This document shows, one piece after another, positions 50,956-63,303 of a stretch of DNA of 64,000 bases. This stretch comes from Nepenthes gracilis (taxonomy: Eukaryota > Streptophyta > Magnoliopsida > Caryophyllales > Nepenthaceae): contig BSYO01000014.1 in NCBI GenBank assembly GCA_033239525.1, positions 18,150,021 to 18,214,020 of the forward strand, given 5' to 3'. The notes beneath the pieces were generated by a model that worked only from the letters and a program-made list of their open reading frames with translations, made no database searches and was not told the DNA's origin. Both the position numbers and the translations under genes were made by a program. How positions within the stretch are numbered: the stretch's first letter is position 1; each line of letters opens with the position of its first letter.

Positions 50956-53900
50956 TACAAAAGTAGGAAAAGGGGGGGGGGATTAGGGGTTTAGGAAGAA
51001 AACAGAAGCAGCGAGGAAGCACAGGGGCCTTCGGGTAGAGAGAGGGGGGGAGGGAGAAGAGAGAGAAACGGGCAAACGGAGGCTCTTGGGTTCGATTTCA
51101 GCTTCAAGCTAGTTGAAAAAATCGTAGAGCGGGTCAAGGCAAGTGCATCTATACCCTTTTTCTTCCGTTCTCTTTGATTTTCATTTGATCTCCTCTAGGT
51201 ATTATTATCCCAATACCCGACCCATGCATGTATATGTGTTACCAATGACCTAAGCATGAAAATACTTCAATTTCATTGTCCGATTCATTATTTTCGCACT
51301 GTTTTGTGCAACCAAAACCCTAACCCATGCGTGCGTATTGTTCACCTATGCCTGGACAATTTCGAGTTTCGATTTTTGGGACTTTTGCTTAAATTAAGAC
51401 TAGAATATCATTACCCATATCCTAATATAATTTATTTATCGTTTGATACCCGAATCCCCTTCCAATTGGCTCGGTTTGGTGACCCCAATTTGGGATTTCC
51501 CCTTTCCCATCGAAAATTCATGCTTTTGCCCCCTAAATATGAATCACCATGTTCCGATAAGGCATATACATCGACTGGATGTCTGATTTCACAAGTATCG
51601 ATCCATTTGTGACATCCAGCAGCTCTAAAAGTGGCCATGACACTGTTCACCCGAGGTTAAAAATGAAATTGCATGTTTATATTGTAATTAATTATTATAT
51701 AACCAATGTTTAATTGTGCATGTTGAATTGCAAGCTTCGGAAAAAATATGTTTGTGATTCATTGTAGAGGAGAGATGGTCCGGAGCCCTCTAATGTGGTA
51801 ATTGCTCATCGGTGGTAAGAAATTCCAATCTTTTCCATGAATTATGATATCCATGCATATAAATTGAATCGTCAAAAGACTTAAATCCAAAGGAAATATA
51901 AGAATTGTATGAGTATTCGGAGGGAAATCCACAATGTATAATATGATCGAATTGATCTCCAGGATGGAGATAATGTGAATGAAATATGGTGGACCTCGTC
52001 TAAAAAGAATAAGGAATCATAAAACCAGGACCACAAATTTATGCTCATAGGGCAATATTCCCTGGCTTTCCATTTACATCACGTTAGAAACTCGAGGATT
52101 ACCTTGGCTGCGTATCCTGACCGCTTATTAAAGCGGGTGATATCCGTGGCACGCCCTACGATACTACTGTGGAAGAACGATGACTGCCTTGATACCCCGA
52201 GAGATATGGGGCGTATCATTATCGGCCCGTCTACAAGCATGATATGTAGATGACCCCCTGACTGGGTCTAAAAATAAGCCCTCACGGCCTTAAATCATGT
52301 AGAGTATTATGATCATTTCCTCGTTCTCTTGCATCGTTAGTTAGTACGACTTACTGGCTCTGATCCATAAATATTAATATATATAATAAAATGCATAAAA
52401 ATACGTCTAATGTCATTATGCATCCTTACATGTCTCTTTCCTCTCATATCCCATTTCATTTGTAAATATATGTTGCTCCCATCCCATTATCGTTTCATTT
52501 GTTCATACATTGTTTATGATGCGTGCATGATGCACTTGCTTAGCTTTGGCTCACTCTAGCTTCTCCTTGTTTCCAGTTAGTACAGGCCTGATATACCCGA
52601 TGGGCTAGCGTAAAGATTGGAAGTGAACTAAACTAGGATTTAAAAGATCATGTTGAAGACTTAGAAATTGTAGCTTTATTTATATCATGGAGATTTGTAT
52701 ATATTTATATTTCTTTTGGAATCATTAATGTATAATGTAAAAATAACTGATAAGCAGATAGTTTAATTTCCACTGTTGTTTAGAATTATTTATACTTTCG
52801 CAAGTTATTGTGGTTTGTAACAGGTACCTAGTAGCATTTCTCTGTGTCCAATGTTGCGTCCGGAGACATGACGTTGGAGCCACGGAAGGATTGGGGCGAT
52901 TTTGGGATCCCGCGTTGGATTTTTATGTTATCTGGATATTGGAGTTTGATGTTGATGAATCATTTGTATATGTAGAGGGTGTATATTCATTGTACAGGGT
53001 TTGTACAGGTTATTGTATTTGGCGGACATCCGTTTTATAGACGGAACTTTGCCTAATTTTTGGTAAAAAAATACGGTCCGTCACAATATATCTAGAGCAT
53101 ATATACAATTTCATAGAAAAATAGAAAAGAACAAAAAACTAAGCTAGAGTTCTGTTTGGAACATGCATAGGATTAGATTTATCATAAGAGAAAAAAATAT
53201 AGAGATAGGCATGCATCACATGTTTATCACTAGCCTTTCCCACGACCCACCTCACTGCAGTCTTTTTTTCTTTGCAAGGTTCTTCCTCTCTCTTCGATTG
53301 ATTTGGAGTGGAAAACTAATGGTATTCATTTCTCTCACCTAAGCCTTATGTTTTGAAATTTTCTACTAACTACTGAGTAGCTTCATCGTTTATATAATTT
53401 TCACCAAAAGCCCTTTCTTCTTGTTTTAATTTTTTTTTAAATGCCCAAACATGTCCCAAGTACATCCTTTACATATCCGAATGTGTTCTAGCATGTTGCA
53501 CATGTGCCAGAGAGTGCCCTACACCTATTGAAGAGTTTCAGTGTCTGAAACGCATCACACAAACAAGTCACCCTGAAGGAGGTGTTCACAAGTCATAGTC
53601 CTGGGTAACCATAGCATGGACCCAACAAGAAGTGGAAGTAGAAACAAAGGTCTTTTTTCCCATAAACCAGTGATCTTTCATGCCATCAACAAGATGAAAT
53701 AATAGTGTATTTGGTTGCTGAAAAAGAATAAAATTGGAATAAAATAAGTTGAAAATAAAATGGAAAGAAATACTATACTGTTTGGTTTGAGCGTGGAAGT
53801 AATTTTCCATCTAGAAATAATTTTAACACCACCACATGGCTGGGGCAGCATTGGTTGGTGGCCTTTGCTGGGGCCGGAGACCATGATGGTTCAGTTGAGA

Positions 53901-56165
53901 ATATTTATACCCTAAACTTCAGCAATAAAATAAGACCACATTTTCCTGATGTTAGTTATTCCTACTTATCGAGTAGCAAACAGTTTCAAGGAAAACTAGT
54001 CCCATCCAAAATTTCCACCCAAACAAGTTTATTCTCTAGGGATAAATATTCATAGGAATCAAAATCTCACCCAATCCCATGCAATCAAAGGCAAGTCTCG
54101 ACAACATCAACAAAAGATTTAGCTGAAAATCAGAAGACTGTACCAGCTTACCCTGCTTTTGAGGTCTGTTTTTCTTTATTAGGGACTCCACCAAAACAAG
54201 TATATGTTGACTTCCCTTTCATACAGATCTATAAACAGTGGTAATTGTGCTGCAGTATGCCATTGGATGGATAAAAATGATGCTTGGGTAATATTGTATC
54301 AGAAGCCAGAACTAACTAACACCATGAATGTTAACATTCAAGCATCGAAAATAACGTAACGAAAAATCAAATACAATTGGACACGGATTAAAGATGTAGC
54401 TTTGAATTTTCTAACTTTGCCTGCTGCTATAATCTTCAGTAGAGACAACCAGTGTGAAATTGAACTTACATCGTAAATACAGGTTTATGGCATGGCTCAA
54501 GAATCCACTCCCAGGGACACCATTCATCAGAGATGTGATTGGGATGAAGGACATTGAAATTACATCTGGCTCAAACTGAACAGTTTGTAACCACTGATGA
54601 TGAGAGAGGTTTCTGTTATCACTACCACCTCTCCTCTTGCAAATGTAGAATATATCCTAAATAAATAATGCAAGAAAAAATTTGGACAAGGACAACTACA
54701 GAAAATATTCCAACCATGGAACCAAAAGTTCACGTAAACCAACAAGAAACATTATATTATGAAAGTACCTCCTTTTGTGAATATGAACAAGAAGGACTTG
54801 TGTCTGCAAATCTCAGCCGCTGTTCTCTGATGTCAAACTGAGAGGAAAACAAGAATATTAGATTGACTCTTTTTTGGTGCACAAATTAGCTATACACTAC
54901 AGTTTAGAAATTGTGCTTGCTTAATGGGGGGAGGGATAAAAAAATCTCATTAACTGTGTCAATTTAACGATCAAACAAAAATCACATCTACGATATTATG
55001 TAACGGACCATGATTAATTTTCTTTTTTTAATCATAAGTATCAATGGAAATAAATAAATACAAGAAGTAATTCCAAATCTTGAATTCTCCTGAAGGTATA
55101 TGATGTTAAAGAACATGAGATAATTAAAGATGAGTATTTTTCTAATTATACTATGGCCCAATAAAGCAGCTATAATAATGATTTCACAAAAACACTTGAG
55201 TAGAAAAGAGGAAAAATTAAACAAACCATATCAAATGATCCACTAATCCATCAGATCTGATCAACCAGTAGCCATGTACAAAACTTGGAAAAAATATCAA
55301 GCAGAAAAATGTAGTAGATCTGCATCGTAGGAGCGTGAGAACAGACACACAATGCTTCACATAGGAAACAAGTTCAAGTGACCCTACTTGACATACTTTT
55401 CATCTCCAGTTTCGATTCATGATTCTACCAGAATCTAAGTAGCAAAATGAAAGTCAAAGCAAACAAGTAAATAGAGATGAATATGGTTCAGTTTGACAGA
55501 GGTTAATCTGTAGTTAAACTGCATATTACAGTTTAGATTTTACCAAACCAAGCAAAACCGTCAGTAGAGACAAATCGCCCAAACCGTCAATGTGTGGGTT
55601 GTTTTAGTTTGAGCAATTTATGCAGTTGTAGTATTAAGCTCATTTGTCAAAAATTATTTGTTCAATGTAATATATGATATAAAAAATCAAAGTACATAAG
55701 TAATAATATTAACATAGTAATAATAATATTGAAACATGTTCCAAAATAATGTAACAAATATAGTAAAAATATATAACAAAAAAATATAAAATAATACTCT
55801 AAGTGAAATTATTCATCAATTAAGGAACACTACAATGACAAATTTAGACTTAATTCATAGTATTCCAATGAGAAAAAAGACTTGTAAGATAATATTTAAT
55901 CAGAAAATTAATATGAAAATAACAAAAATATATTATTTAGAAAAAAAATACTATATGATATAATTTCTTAAAATTTTCTAAACATCATATATATCTGCTT
56001 TAACATCATGAAAATATTCTTAAAAGATGGGCAATGTCAAGAACAAATGAAAAATTCAATAATTTAGGTGACAACGAACTCTTGAAGGATTAATAATTTA
56101 AGCACTTACATTGAAAGTAGATTCAAAAGTATAGTAGGAAAGATATTTTTACTTACAATAGCAAA

Positions 56166-56203
<38 letters not shown>

Positions 56204-59200
56204 ATAGATATGTGTAATTTGGTTTAAGCTCTTAAGTCACAACCAAAACAGAATGTAGTTTGGATTAAAAATAAAAACACAACCAAACCATGCATATACC
56301 AAATTGTCATTGGCGGTTTGGTTTGGGTTGGTTTAGATGGTTTGGATTTTTTTTTTTTTTGGTTTAGCCCTATTGGTAAGGCTGTGAAATTTTGAATGAT
56401 GCACATTGCACAGTATGGTTTTTACTCTCACTAAGAAAATCCCTCACAAGTAATAACTCCATTTCTTTCATACTCCTCTAATGAAAATACAGTAACAACT
56501 TTTTGAAGCAATAAACCATGATCTGCAGAGACATCACCAATGCTGGATTTCCCACAAAAGAGTTGTCTAGAAACGAATTTGCAATCAGTAACAATCAAGG
56601 TTTCCTATGAACTGGAAAATCATGGGAGCAAACTGATGCATCTAAGATTCACATGATAATATAACGACGGCGGAATATAAATAGAGTATGGTAAAACTCA
56701 GATTGCAGCTACAGCTGCCAAAATTTTTAACCATCATTTTTTTTTCTCCAGGAAAAAAACTACTACTCCCATCCCACGCCCATTATTCACAGGAGGTTCA
56801 TAAAGTGCAAGGTCTAAGTTTAAGCAAAGCACATCTTGGCATGCAAAAGCCTTTTCCAAGGATGAAAGACACAAAGAATATCCTCAATTTGAGTAATAAT
56901 TATTATTTCCTTCACACCTTTATTCATAGCTTACTATCATTAACCACTTCAGAAAGTTCTGCCACTCAGATGGTTATTGTCACTGGGACTGATGCTTAGG
57001 GGCTAACAGTTCTGCAGAAGACAATGAGTAGACAAGTATTGGAGTTCTTGTATATCAACCATCACATTTCCCCAGAAGTAAATTTCAAGGAAACAAGAGG
57101 AGAAAAGGAAAAATTACTCAATGAGTGACAACATATTTGGAATCTAAATGGGAAATAAACTCTAGGCTATGTTTAATACTAAGAACTGAATACTTAAAAT
57201 AATAAAATTTGAAATCAAACAGATAAACTATCCCATCTACTACTAGATAGCAGCTGCTTCAGAATAACAATTGCCAGGAAAGCTTTTCCCTTTAAAATAT
57301 TTGTTGGCTCCCTACTACAGTACTACCTATTAAAAGATTCACTATAAGAAAGCACCAAGAAGGCTCTGTTGAACAGCCGGGAAAATAAGAGCCAAGCCCC
57401 AATCTCAACCAACAAGAAAAGGAAAAGCCAGGAAATTTGTCCTGCTTTCCAGCCGAGAACAATTCTTTAACTTTGGGGACACACACAATTTCAGAAGGGG
57501 AACCAACAAAGCTAGTATCTTATATCCCATATTCCTCTTTATTCTAAGATCCACAATCTAAACCCATCCCCAACGCTCTCATCCCAGTCTAATAAATGCA
57601 TCAATGTTGTCGGAAATTCTTGTCAGTAACAAAAAGAAAGAATGAAACTAGGCACCCAAGCTAAAACTTGTCATCACAATCCCTTAAGCACAAAAAATAA
57701 ATTTGCAAAAACATCCTTAGAAGATATGTTCTCAACGCCTCCTAAAAGCTGCTTTTGAAAGGGGGAAGGAAGAAAGAAACCAAACCAATCCTTTTCCACT
57801 AAGTCAGGGTCACATGGATACTTCACCACCAACCAACATTTTTTAATCCTTTCCTATGATCTCTCCAAATATGCAACCACACATGCTTGATGACAAGTTT
57901 CAAACAATTCACAGTTTTCCTTTCCCTATTTTGTGACGATCCGTTTTCATCCCTGCATCTTCTTATAGGTTCATTTCCTCTTCGTATCTAAAAAAGCCTC
58001 TTGACAGCGTATTCAACCACACAACCAAACACAATCTCCCATACGACATAGCTGACCAAATAGCTAACTTGTAGTACTTACTTTTTAAATTACAAAATAC
58101 AAGATATTTAAAGCACTCATCTACTTCATCAATCTACTTTGATTCAGAGGGTCAAATCCTTATAAATCCCCTGGTCTTCCTAGACCGCTGACCCAAGATA
58201 CAATTCTAGACCTTTTGGCTTCTAGGGCCTCTTCTAAACTTCCTAGTATTAAGACCTTCCTTGCCGTCTGTCCACACCATATTATCAGATAACAGCAATC
58301 AGCAAGGCACGTTGTCTTGGATGTGACCAGTTTGTTCATCCAAAACCAAGGAAAAAAAAATGTAGGCTCAAAGTTGATCTTTAGTGTTAGCCAATCATAA
58401 TTAAGAAGTCTTGGTCTCTTTGACATATGTCACGTGCACAAGTCACTATTAGATAATATGCCTTTTTATAACTTGGTTGGGTACCGTTATAATTCATTTC
58501 CTCTTCAAAATTCTTCAAAATAGATATCATGGAATTGCATCATATTCCTTATCTAAATCAATGAAAATAATACATAGGTCCTCCTTACCTTAAATTGTAA
58601 AATCAAATTCCTGAACAAATAGTTAACTTGCATCATAAGACTGGTTGATATGAATAAAATTACATCATATTCCTTATCTAAATTAATGAGCATAATACAT
58701 AGGTGCTTCTCACCTTAAATTGTAAAATCAAATGCCTAAACAAACAGTTGGCTTGCATCAGAGGCCTGGTTGATGTGAATCCAAATTGGTTCCATGATAC
58801 ACTTTGTAACACGCGCACCCCTCTTTCCAATAGCAAATTGTTATAATCTTATAATATGACTTACCAAATTCATACCTTTTAAGCTGGCACAACATTGCAT
58901 AACCCCTTCATTCTTGTAAATAGGTATCAGTTTGCTCTTATTTTTATTCCTTTGGCATTGTCATGCAGCTTAGGATTTTGTTAAAAAATTTAGTCAACCA
59001 TCCTCCATTTTGACCAGCAAGTCACTAGTTCAATCAGGGAAACATCTTTGTAAAGTAGTGGAAAAATAGCGACCATATGACCAACCCCAAACCCATGGCA
59101 CAGAAGCCTGCACTGGTCAACCTTTTCGAGTCCAGTCAACCATGTAATGCCCACCTCTTCCTTGCTTTACCAAGACTCTACAGGGATACCACATTATCTA

Positions 59201-61366
59201 ATTGCCTTCCAATTCTAATCATCTTCAATGCTTCTTCAATAATACCCTGATTTGCAAAATGTACCTACTCATCATCCATAATACATTTTACTTGGTTAAA
59301 ATCTTTTTTTTTTCTTTCACTCTTCCTTAAGCTAGTCTAAAGACATTCCTCTCTCTCGCTTTCAAGTTAAGCAACTTATATAAATCTCCTTATGCTTTGG
59401 GCTCAGCCTCACCAAAGTCCTTGCCTCTTTCTTGAAACTATAACACCTCTCCAAATTCTCATCTACCTACACAATGGAGAGAAATAAAGATATCAGAAAT
59501 TTTGCAGAGATACATTCCTTCATCACACTATGGAAAATCTCCCTGGAATATGGGAATAACCCCACATAATACCTATATAAATCTCTGGAATACAGGAGTA
59601 AGGCTACACTATCACACCTCTCTAAATTCTCATCAACCTAAATCAAAAAATTTGCAAGGATGCATTCCTTCACCAAACTGGAAACAGTTTCTCTGGAATA
59701 CATGAATAAGGCAACATATGATTTACCTTCCCTAGAACCTAAAATGTGGGAAGCCTTGTGCATTCCTTCACCAAAAAACGCCCACTTCACTAGATAGAGA
59801 ACTTGAATTGATTCCCCAATATATTTTTGCATCATACCAGGGGATAAATAAATAATGTGGAAGGCATCATTAAAGGTGACCCATGCTTGCCTATAATAAC
59901 ATACATCCTAGAAAAATAATATGTACCTTAACTGATTCCAGAAAATGCTAAGACATCATTATGAGAGTCAGGTTAAAGGCTTTTACATGGCCATAATAAC
60001 TTCACCCCTATTACTATTTTTTCTCTTTCTAGTTTATTGCCCCGAGATGTTATTTTCCTTTCTTCTTTGGGCAATTCTACAAGGAAAGAAATCTTTCTGC
60101 TATGATAGAAGCTCCAACATCTATTTTAGTCACATCAAATAATTATCAGAAAAATAAGAGTCAATGCAATATTACCACCAACATCCTTCTGCTTACTATC
60201 AGAAACTAACTACAAAATTTCAGAAATTGAGTAAGAATTCAACAGGGTTGATAAGAAATTTGTTTCTTATTGAAGATAATAGGATAACAGGTAAAATTTG
60301 ATTCTTTTTGGTTATTTTCTTTTTCAATCAAGGCATTTTATTTTTGGGAAGAAGAATCTTATATTGAAGAAGGAACTGCACCTACTAACAAACTCAATAT
60401 CCTGTGTTTATGACTCTAATATGAAAAATTTTAACTTGGAACAGAAGATTTTACTTTAAAGTGGGACAGCAAGTTGCTATCATAACATCATAGCTTAGGT
60501 CTATTATGAAAAAGGTAAAGACAACATATCTAACTAAAAAATTAATAAACTTGAGAAACAAAAATGCAGCTCATTCATAGAATATTATAGGCAAATGCGA
60601 CCTTTTTGTTCTGATAAACATGATCAGAATCCAACTTATATTGCTCATTTGTATCAGAAAACCTCCTGTCTGCCATATCCATCAACCTTTTCTGTATATC
60701 AGCAGGTTGAAGAGTTGATGAATGCTGCTGCTTCACGTGTATGACATCCTTCCCTCCCATCTTTAGACCAACAATAATATGTGTGCCAAATTCAGAAATA
60801 AACCTGGGAATATGAATAACTTCAAAATCAAGCTTAAAAGCATAGTTTCAAGTCTCCAACATGGGGAGATGCAAGAGAAAAGTTAGATAAACAATGAACT
60901 TTTACGTAGCATCAACTACTGATGCCACACAACAATACCAAACAGCCACTAAGCTTTCACATGAGCATAACAAGATGACGAGAAGCATCAAAGTTAGGGC
61001 ACTCTCTATAGAGTGAAGGGAGTATGTTGCATACTAAGATCATATGTCTACAAATCATTTATATTATTTTCATCATCTTTTGGGGAAAGGAGGAAGAATG
61101 CATGATCAACACAGCTTCATAATTCACCTTGCCAATGCAGCAGGTTCCCATGATGAAGGAACAGCTTGTTTGACATGTTCATGCAATACCATCTGAGATG
61201 TTTCTAAGGCAACTGTATACAGTGTAATGAACACACCATCGAAAGCTAGAGTTTTGGTGTAGGCCGCGTCCTTCTGCCAACATCCTGAAAAATCAAACAT
61301 AGCATTCAAAAGTCCTGTAGGTATTTTACCCGTCAATGACATCTCCTGATTAAACTGTTCTGACAT
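46920..61366 (-). CDS. MACPF-domain protein, CAD1/NSL1 family (At1g14780-like), 5' exon off window
   Basis: Six coding exons join in frame: 61366-61128, 60803-60602, 54837-54769, 54656-54470, 48992-48826 and 47606-46920 (stop TGA), giving 516 residues. The usual first exon of about 85-90 residues is not found and should lie beyond 64000. The MACPF signature appears as FGTHIIVGLKMGG (family pattern YGTH.x6.GG). Conserved blocks include MSEQFNQEMSLTGKIPTGL, CWQKDAAYTKTLAFDGVFIT, ICKRRGGSDNRNL, KPPIEELHQFLEFQLPR, FSFMGPKLYVNTTPVDVGKR and VNINSAVYPGGPPVP. Plant members of this family (CAD1, NSL1) restrain salicylic-acid-dependent cell death and immunity; whether they form pores is not established. 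Introns of 5.5 and 5.8 kb carry an LTR, MITEs and a LINE relic. No stops or frameshifts interrupt the exons, so the gene looks intact. Confidence 0.95.
49747..49980. mobile_element. MITE-like element, ~234 bp, in a MACPF intron
   Basis: The left end TTAAGAATTTATTTGGATAT and the reverse complement of the right end TTAGGGTTTGTTTGGATTTG are imperfect inverted repeats that continue as GGAAAAnTTTGAA. The interior is A/T-rich without coding capacity. Size and termini fit a MITE, possibly Tourist/PIF-like given the TTA ends, but the class is uncertain. Confidence 0.6.
50714..53085 (+). mobile_element. Probable solo LTR of a Gypsy element, ~2.4 kb
   Basis: The right end is GGTCCGTCACA, a classic plant Gypsy LTR terminus, followed by ATATA (53086-53090); ATATA also precedes 50714. 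Internal features fit a long Del/Tekay-type LTR: GTATATAATAAT (TATA-like, near 50907), a less AT-rich transcribed-looking part, and a GGACATCCGTTT...GACGGAA segment before the end. An alternative is a shorter LTR, 51608-53085, bounded by TGTGAC and GTCACA but without a target duplication. The ATATA repeat is in simple AT sequence and could be chance. Confidence 0.5.
50924..50954. repeat. (ATA)n microsatellite
   Basis: About ten ATA/TAA units, immediately after a TATA-like GTATATAAT, within the putative long LTR. Confidence 0.8.
55490..56376. repeat. AACCAAACCG-rich element, possibly hAT-like
   Basis: Both ends carry GGTTCAGTTTG or GGTTTGGTTTGGGTTGGTTT words (left near 55493, right near 56315-56335), in opposite orientation to AAACCAAGC/AACCGTCA words. 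The interior is AT-rich with a (TA)n run at 56174-56199. Repeats with this vocabulary are common non-autonomous elements in plants. Exact termini and target duplication were not found. Confidence 0.4.
58500..58870 (-). mobile_element. LINE reverse-transcriptase relic in a MACPF intron
   Basis: Minus-strand reading gives NQFGFTSTRP (family form NQFGFMPGRS) near 58780 and DLCIIFIDLDKEYDAIP (family form DLHMVFIDLEKAYDRVP) near 58580-58530. These are the hallmarks of plant LINE reverse transcriptase. Frameshifts and stops are present. Its 125-bp core is tandemly duplicated (58536-58660 and 58661-58785). It has the same orientation as the host gene. Confidence 0.7.
58536..58785. repeat. Two tandem 125-bp units inside the LINE relic
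   Basis: CATCATATTCCTTATCTAAA starts at 58538 and again at 58663. The following 100 bases match closely (CATAATACATAGGT..., ...CTTAAATTGTAAAATCAAAT, ...GGTTGATRTGAAT), so the reverse-transcriptase block was duplicated after insertion. Confidence 0.85.
59446..59705. repeat. Imperfect ~160-bp tandem duplication in a MACPF intron
   Basis: ACACCTCTCCAAATTCTCAT near 59443 and ACACCTCTCTAAATTCTCAT near 59605 begin two similar stretches. Each continues with a GCATTCCTTCAYCA-type block and a CTCTGGAATAC..GAATAA-type block. It is non-coding. Confidence 0.55.
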
Positions 61367-61579
61367 CTGCATAAGAAAACACAGCAGGTGAAACATCCGA
61401 AAACAATCATAAAGACATCAAACAGTGTAGTGTACAGCACACATGTAAACCACATACATGCAGAAGCTCTTGCACACGCCTACACATATACACTGCTTCA
61501 GCATCCTAAACACAAATTTAAGCTATAAGCAATTCAAGAGTACTTACGAATATCCTCAGGTCATAGGACTGAGAGAAAT

Positions 61580-61810
61580 CCCTGCCAATGACCTTGAGCG
61601 AAACACAAGAATACCAGAATGATACACATACAGGCATGTATGAGGGCCCATGCCTGCAAACATGGGCACTTGCACATGCAAACACTGTAATGCGCACACA
61701 CACACATACACCCAAAAACACACCCTCACACACTCACTCATCGAATAAAAGATCTTTTCCAATGGCCTTCAGCAATGCGCAACAACAGGGATACAGATCA
61801 TTATACAGCA
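61580..61810. repeat. Duplicated segment with CA-rich spacer
   Basis: CCAATGACCTTGAGCGAAAC (61586) and CCAATGGCCTTCAGCAATGC (61760) start two related stretches, each ending near a GATACACATACAG or GATCATTATACAG string. They are about 174 bp apart with a CA-rich tract (61690-61735) between them. On the minus strand both give an (A/S)L(K/L)KxIG(R/K)D-like peptide. This faintly recalls the N-terminus of MACPF proteins but is too short to call an exon. Confidence 0.45.
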
Positions 61811-61884
61811 AGCAACTATGGAATCAGAGAAGTCCTCCTCAAATAGAGTACATAAACTAGGTCCTCGTTCACCTCCATAGAACA

Positions 61885-62170
61885 AAGAAATCTGAAGCAT
61901 TAACAGAGAAATCTGAAGCATTAACAGCAAGCATAAGGATTTCTACTCGGAACAACACAACGGGACAATAAGATCCCACACTTCAACCATAAATGCAGGC
62001 CCTCATGCTCTCACACAACATAGTGGCACAATAATATCCCACCAAATAGGGACACAAAAAGCACAAGGATATCAACCCAGAAGAACATAGTGGCAAAATA
62101 ATACCCACACTTGAACCATAAATGATGGACCTTGTGGTCTTTCACACGAATTCTCCTACAACTTGAACGC
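61885..62170. repeat. Degenerate tandem repeats
   Basis: GAAATCTGAAGCATTAACAG occurs twice in a row (period 21). Three diverged copies of AACATAGTGGCACAATAATA plus TCCCAC(ACTTGAACCATAAATG) follow, near 61952, 62018 and 62086, with a period of about 65-70 bp. No coding content. Confidence 0.65.
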
Positions 62171-62879
62171 CTTATAAATGACATATGGGGTACCTCGCAT
62201 TGAATGACAGTTTATTTCCCTACTGCTTGCTGCTTGTTCACATACTGATCTTTCCACCTACCCTCTTTGATCAATACAAAAAACAACTAAACCTACTCAG
62301 CATTATGCAATAAGATGCCAACATGCGGGCATACAGGTACCAATTTGGAGTTTGGTTCTCTCCAAGCTTATCCTTTAAATGCTTGAGTAATTCAAGGCTG
62401 GGCATTTCTTGTGTAGGTGACTTTGGATGGAACCTAGTTTTGTGTATTTTGTGGAATCGTGGAATTAGAAGAGCTACTGAGATTAATAGATAAGAGACTG
62501 CATTTGTTCCACTAAAAGAAAGAAAAACGTGAAGCTAAGCTTTTATGAACAGCTTGGAGTATGCTTTTCAGTGGGTCCAGATTCCACACATTGATTATTG
62601 GTTAGTCTAGGGAGAGCAGAAGGTGTAGCATGCCAGTGCAGAATGTAAGGCCTTTGAAACAAGTACAAAACCCTCTTCCTCCAGCAATATATAAAGCTCT
62701 TGATGAATCTTAATCCACCTTCAAAAGGATATAAGGAACAAAATGTTACTTTCTACTGTCGCTTTCCACAATCCATTGACACTGCACAACTTGCGTATAT
62801 TCTCCTCCTACGTCCCTAGATTCATGTTTCAAGGCATATCTAAATTTTGTTACTGACGTTTTTCTTAGCCAAGCAAAAT

Positions 62880-63287
62880 TGACGCAGATATCTCAGAGAT
62901 ATTAGAAATATTTGATTTTAGTTTATTAATTTGTTTTCATAGTTTATAATATCTTTAGGATTGCTAAAGTTTTATAATTTTGATAATCACCAGATATTTT
63001 AATAATATTACATTTTATTTTTTTATTATGTCTTTATTTTGAGCCATTAATTAGGAAATTTTATTTGTTTTTAATTAACTTAAGGATAGGACACATTTAT
63101 ATAAAAACCCTAACTTAATTATTTTAATAGTTATTGATTAGTTAAATTGGTATTGATAAATTGTAATTGTCCTTCGTTCTTCATGGTAATCTCTTCTTCT
63201 CTCATTTTCTCTGTTCTCTTCTCTGTTTCTTCCCCTTTCCCCCTTCCTCTTCTTCTTCCCTTCCCCTATTTCCCCTTCCTTGTGTCA
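62880..63287 (+). mobile_element. 5' LTR of an LTR retrotransposon running off the window
   Basis: The segment starts TGACGC and ends GTGTCA (5 of 6 inverted). Four bases later comes TGGTACTAGAGC (63292-63303), 10 of 12 identical to TGGTATCAGAGC, the primer-binding site complementary to initiator-methionine tRNA. A promoter-like TTATATAAAAACCC lies at 63097-63110, followed by a CT-rich leader. The interior starts at 63288 and no second LTR is seen, so the element continues past 64000 or is truncated. Confidence 0.6.
63097..63110 (+). promoter_or_regulatory. TATA box of the right-edge LTR
   Basis: TTATATAAAAACCC is a strong plant TATA element. It lies 180 bp before the LTR end, at the expected U3/R position. 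Confidence 0.5.
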
Positions 63288-63291
63288 AATT

Positions 63292-63303
63292 TGGTACTAG
63301 AGC
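63292..63303 (+). other. Primer-binding site (tRNA-iMet type)
   Basis: TGGTACTAGAGC differs from the canonical TGGTATCAGAGC at two adjacent positions and lies 4 bases after the LTR terminus. Confidence 0.55.

Noticed and set aside
53700..54055. Possible MITE starting GTGTATTTGGTTGCTG
   Set aside because: The right end (CCACCCAAACAAG) matches too few bases and no target duplication was found.
61518..61762. Cys/Val-rich minus-strand frames of about 70 codons
   Set aside because: Mostly translation of the CA repeat; only the short IGRD-like peptide was kept as a weak finding.
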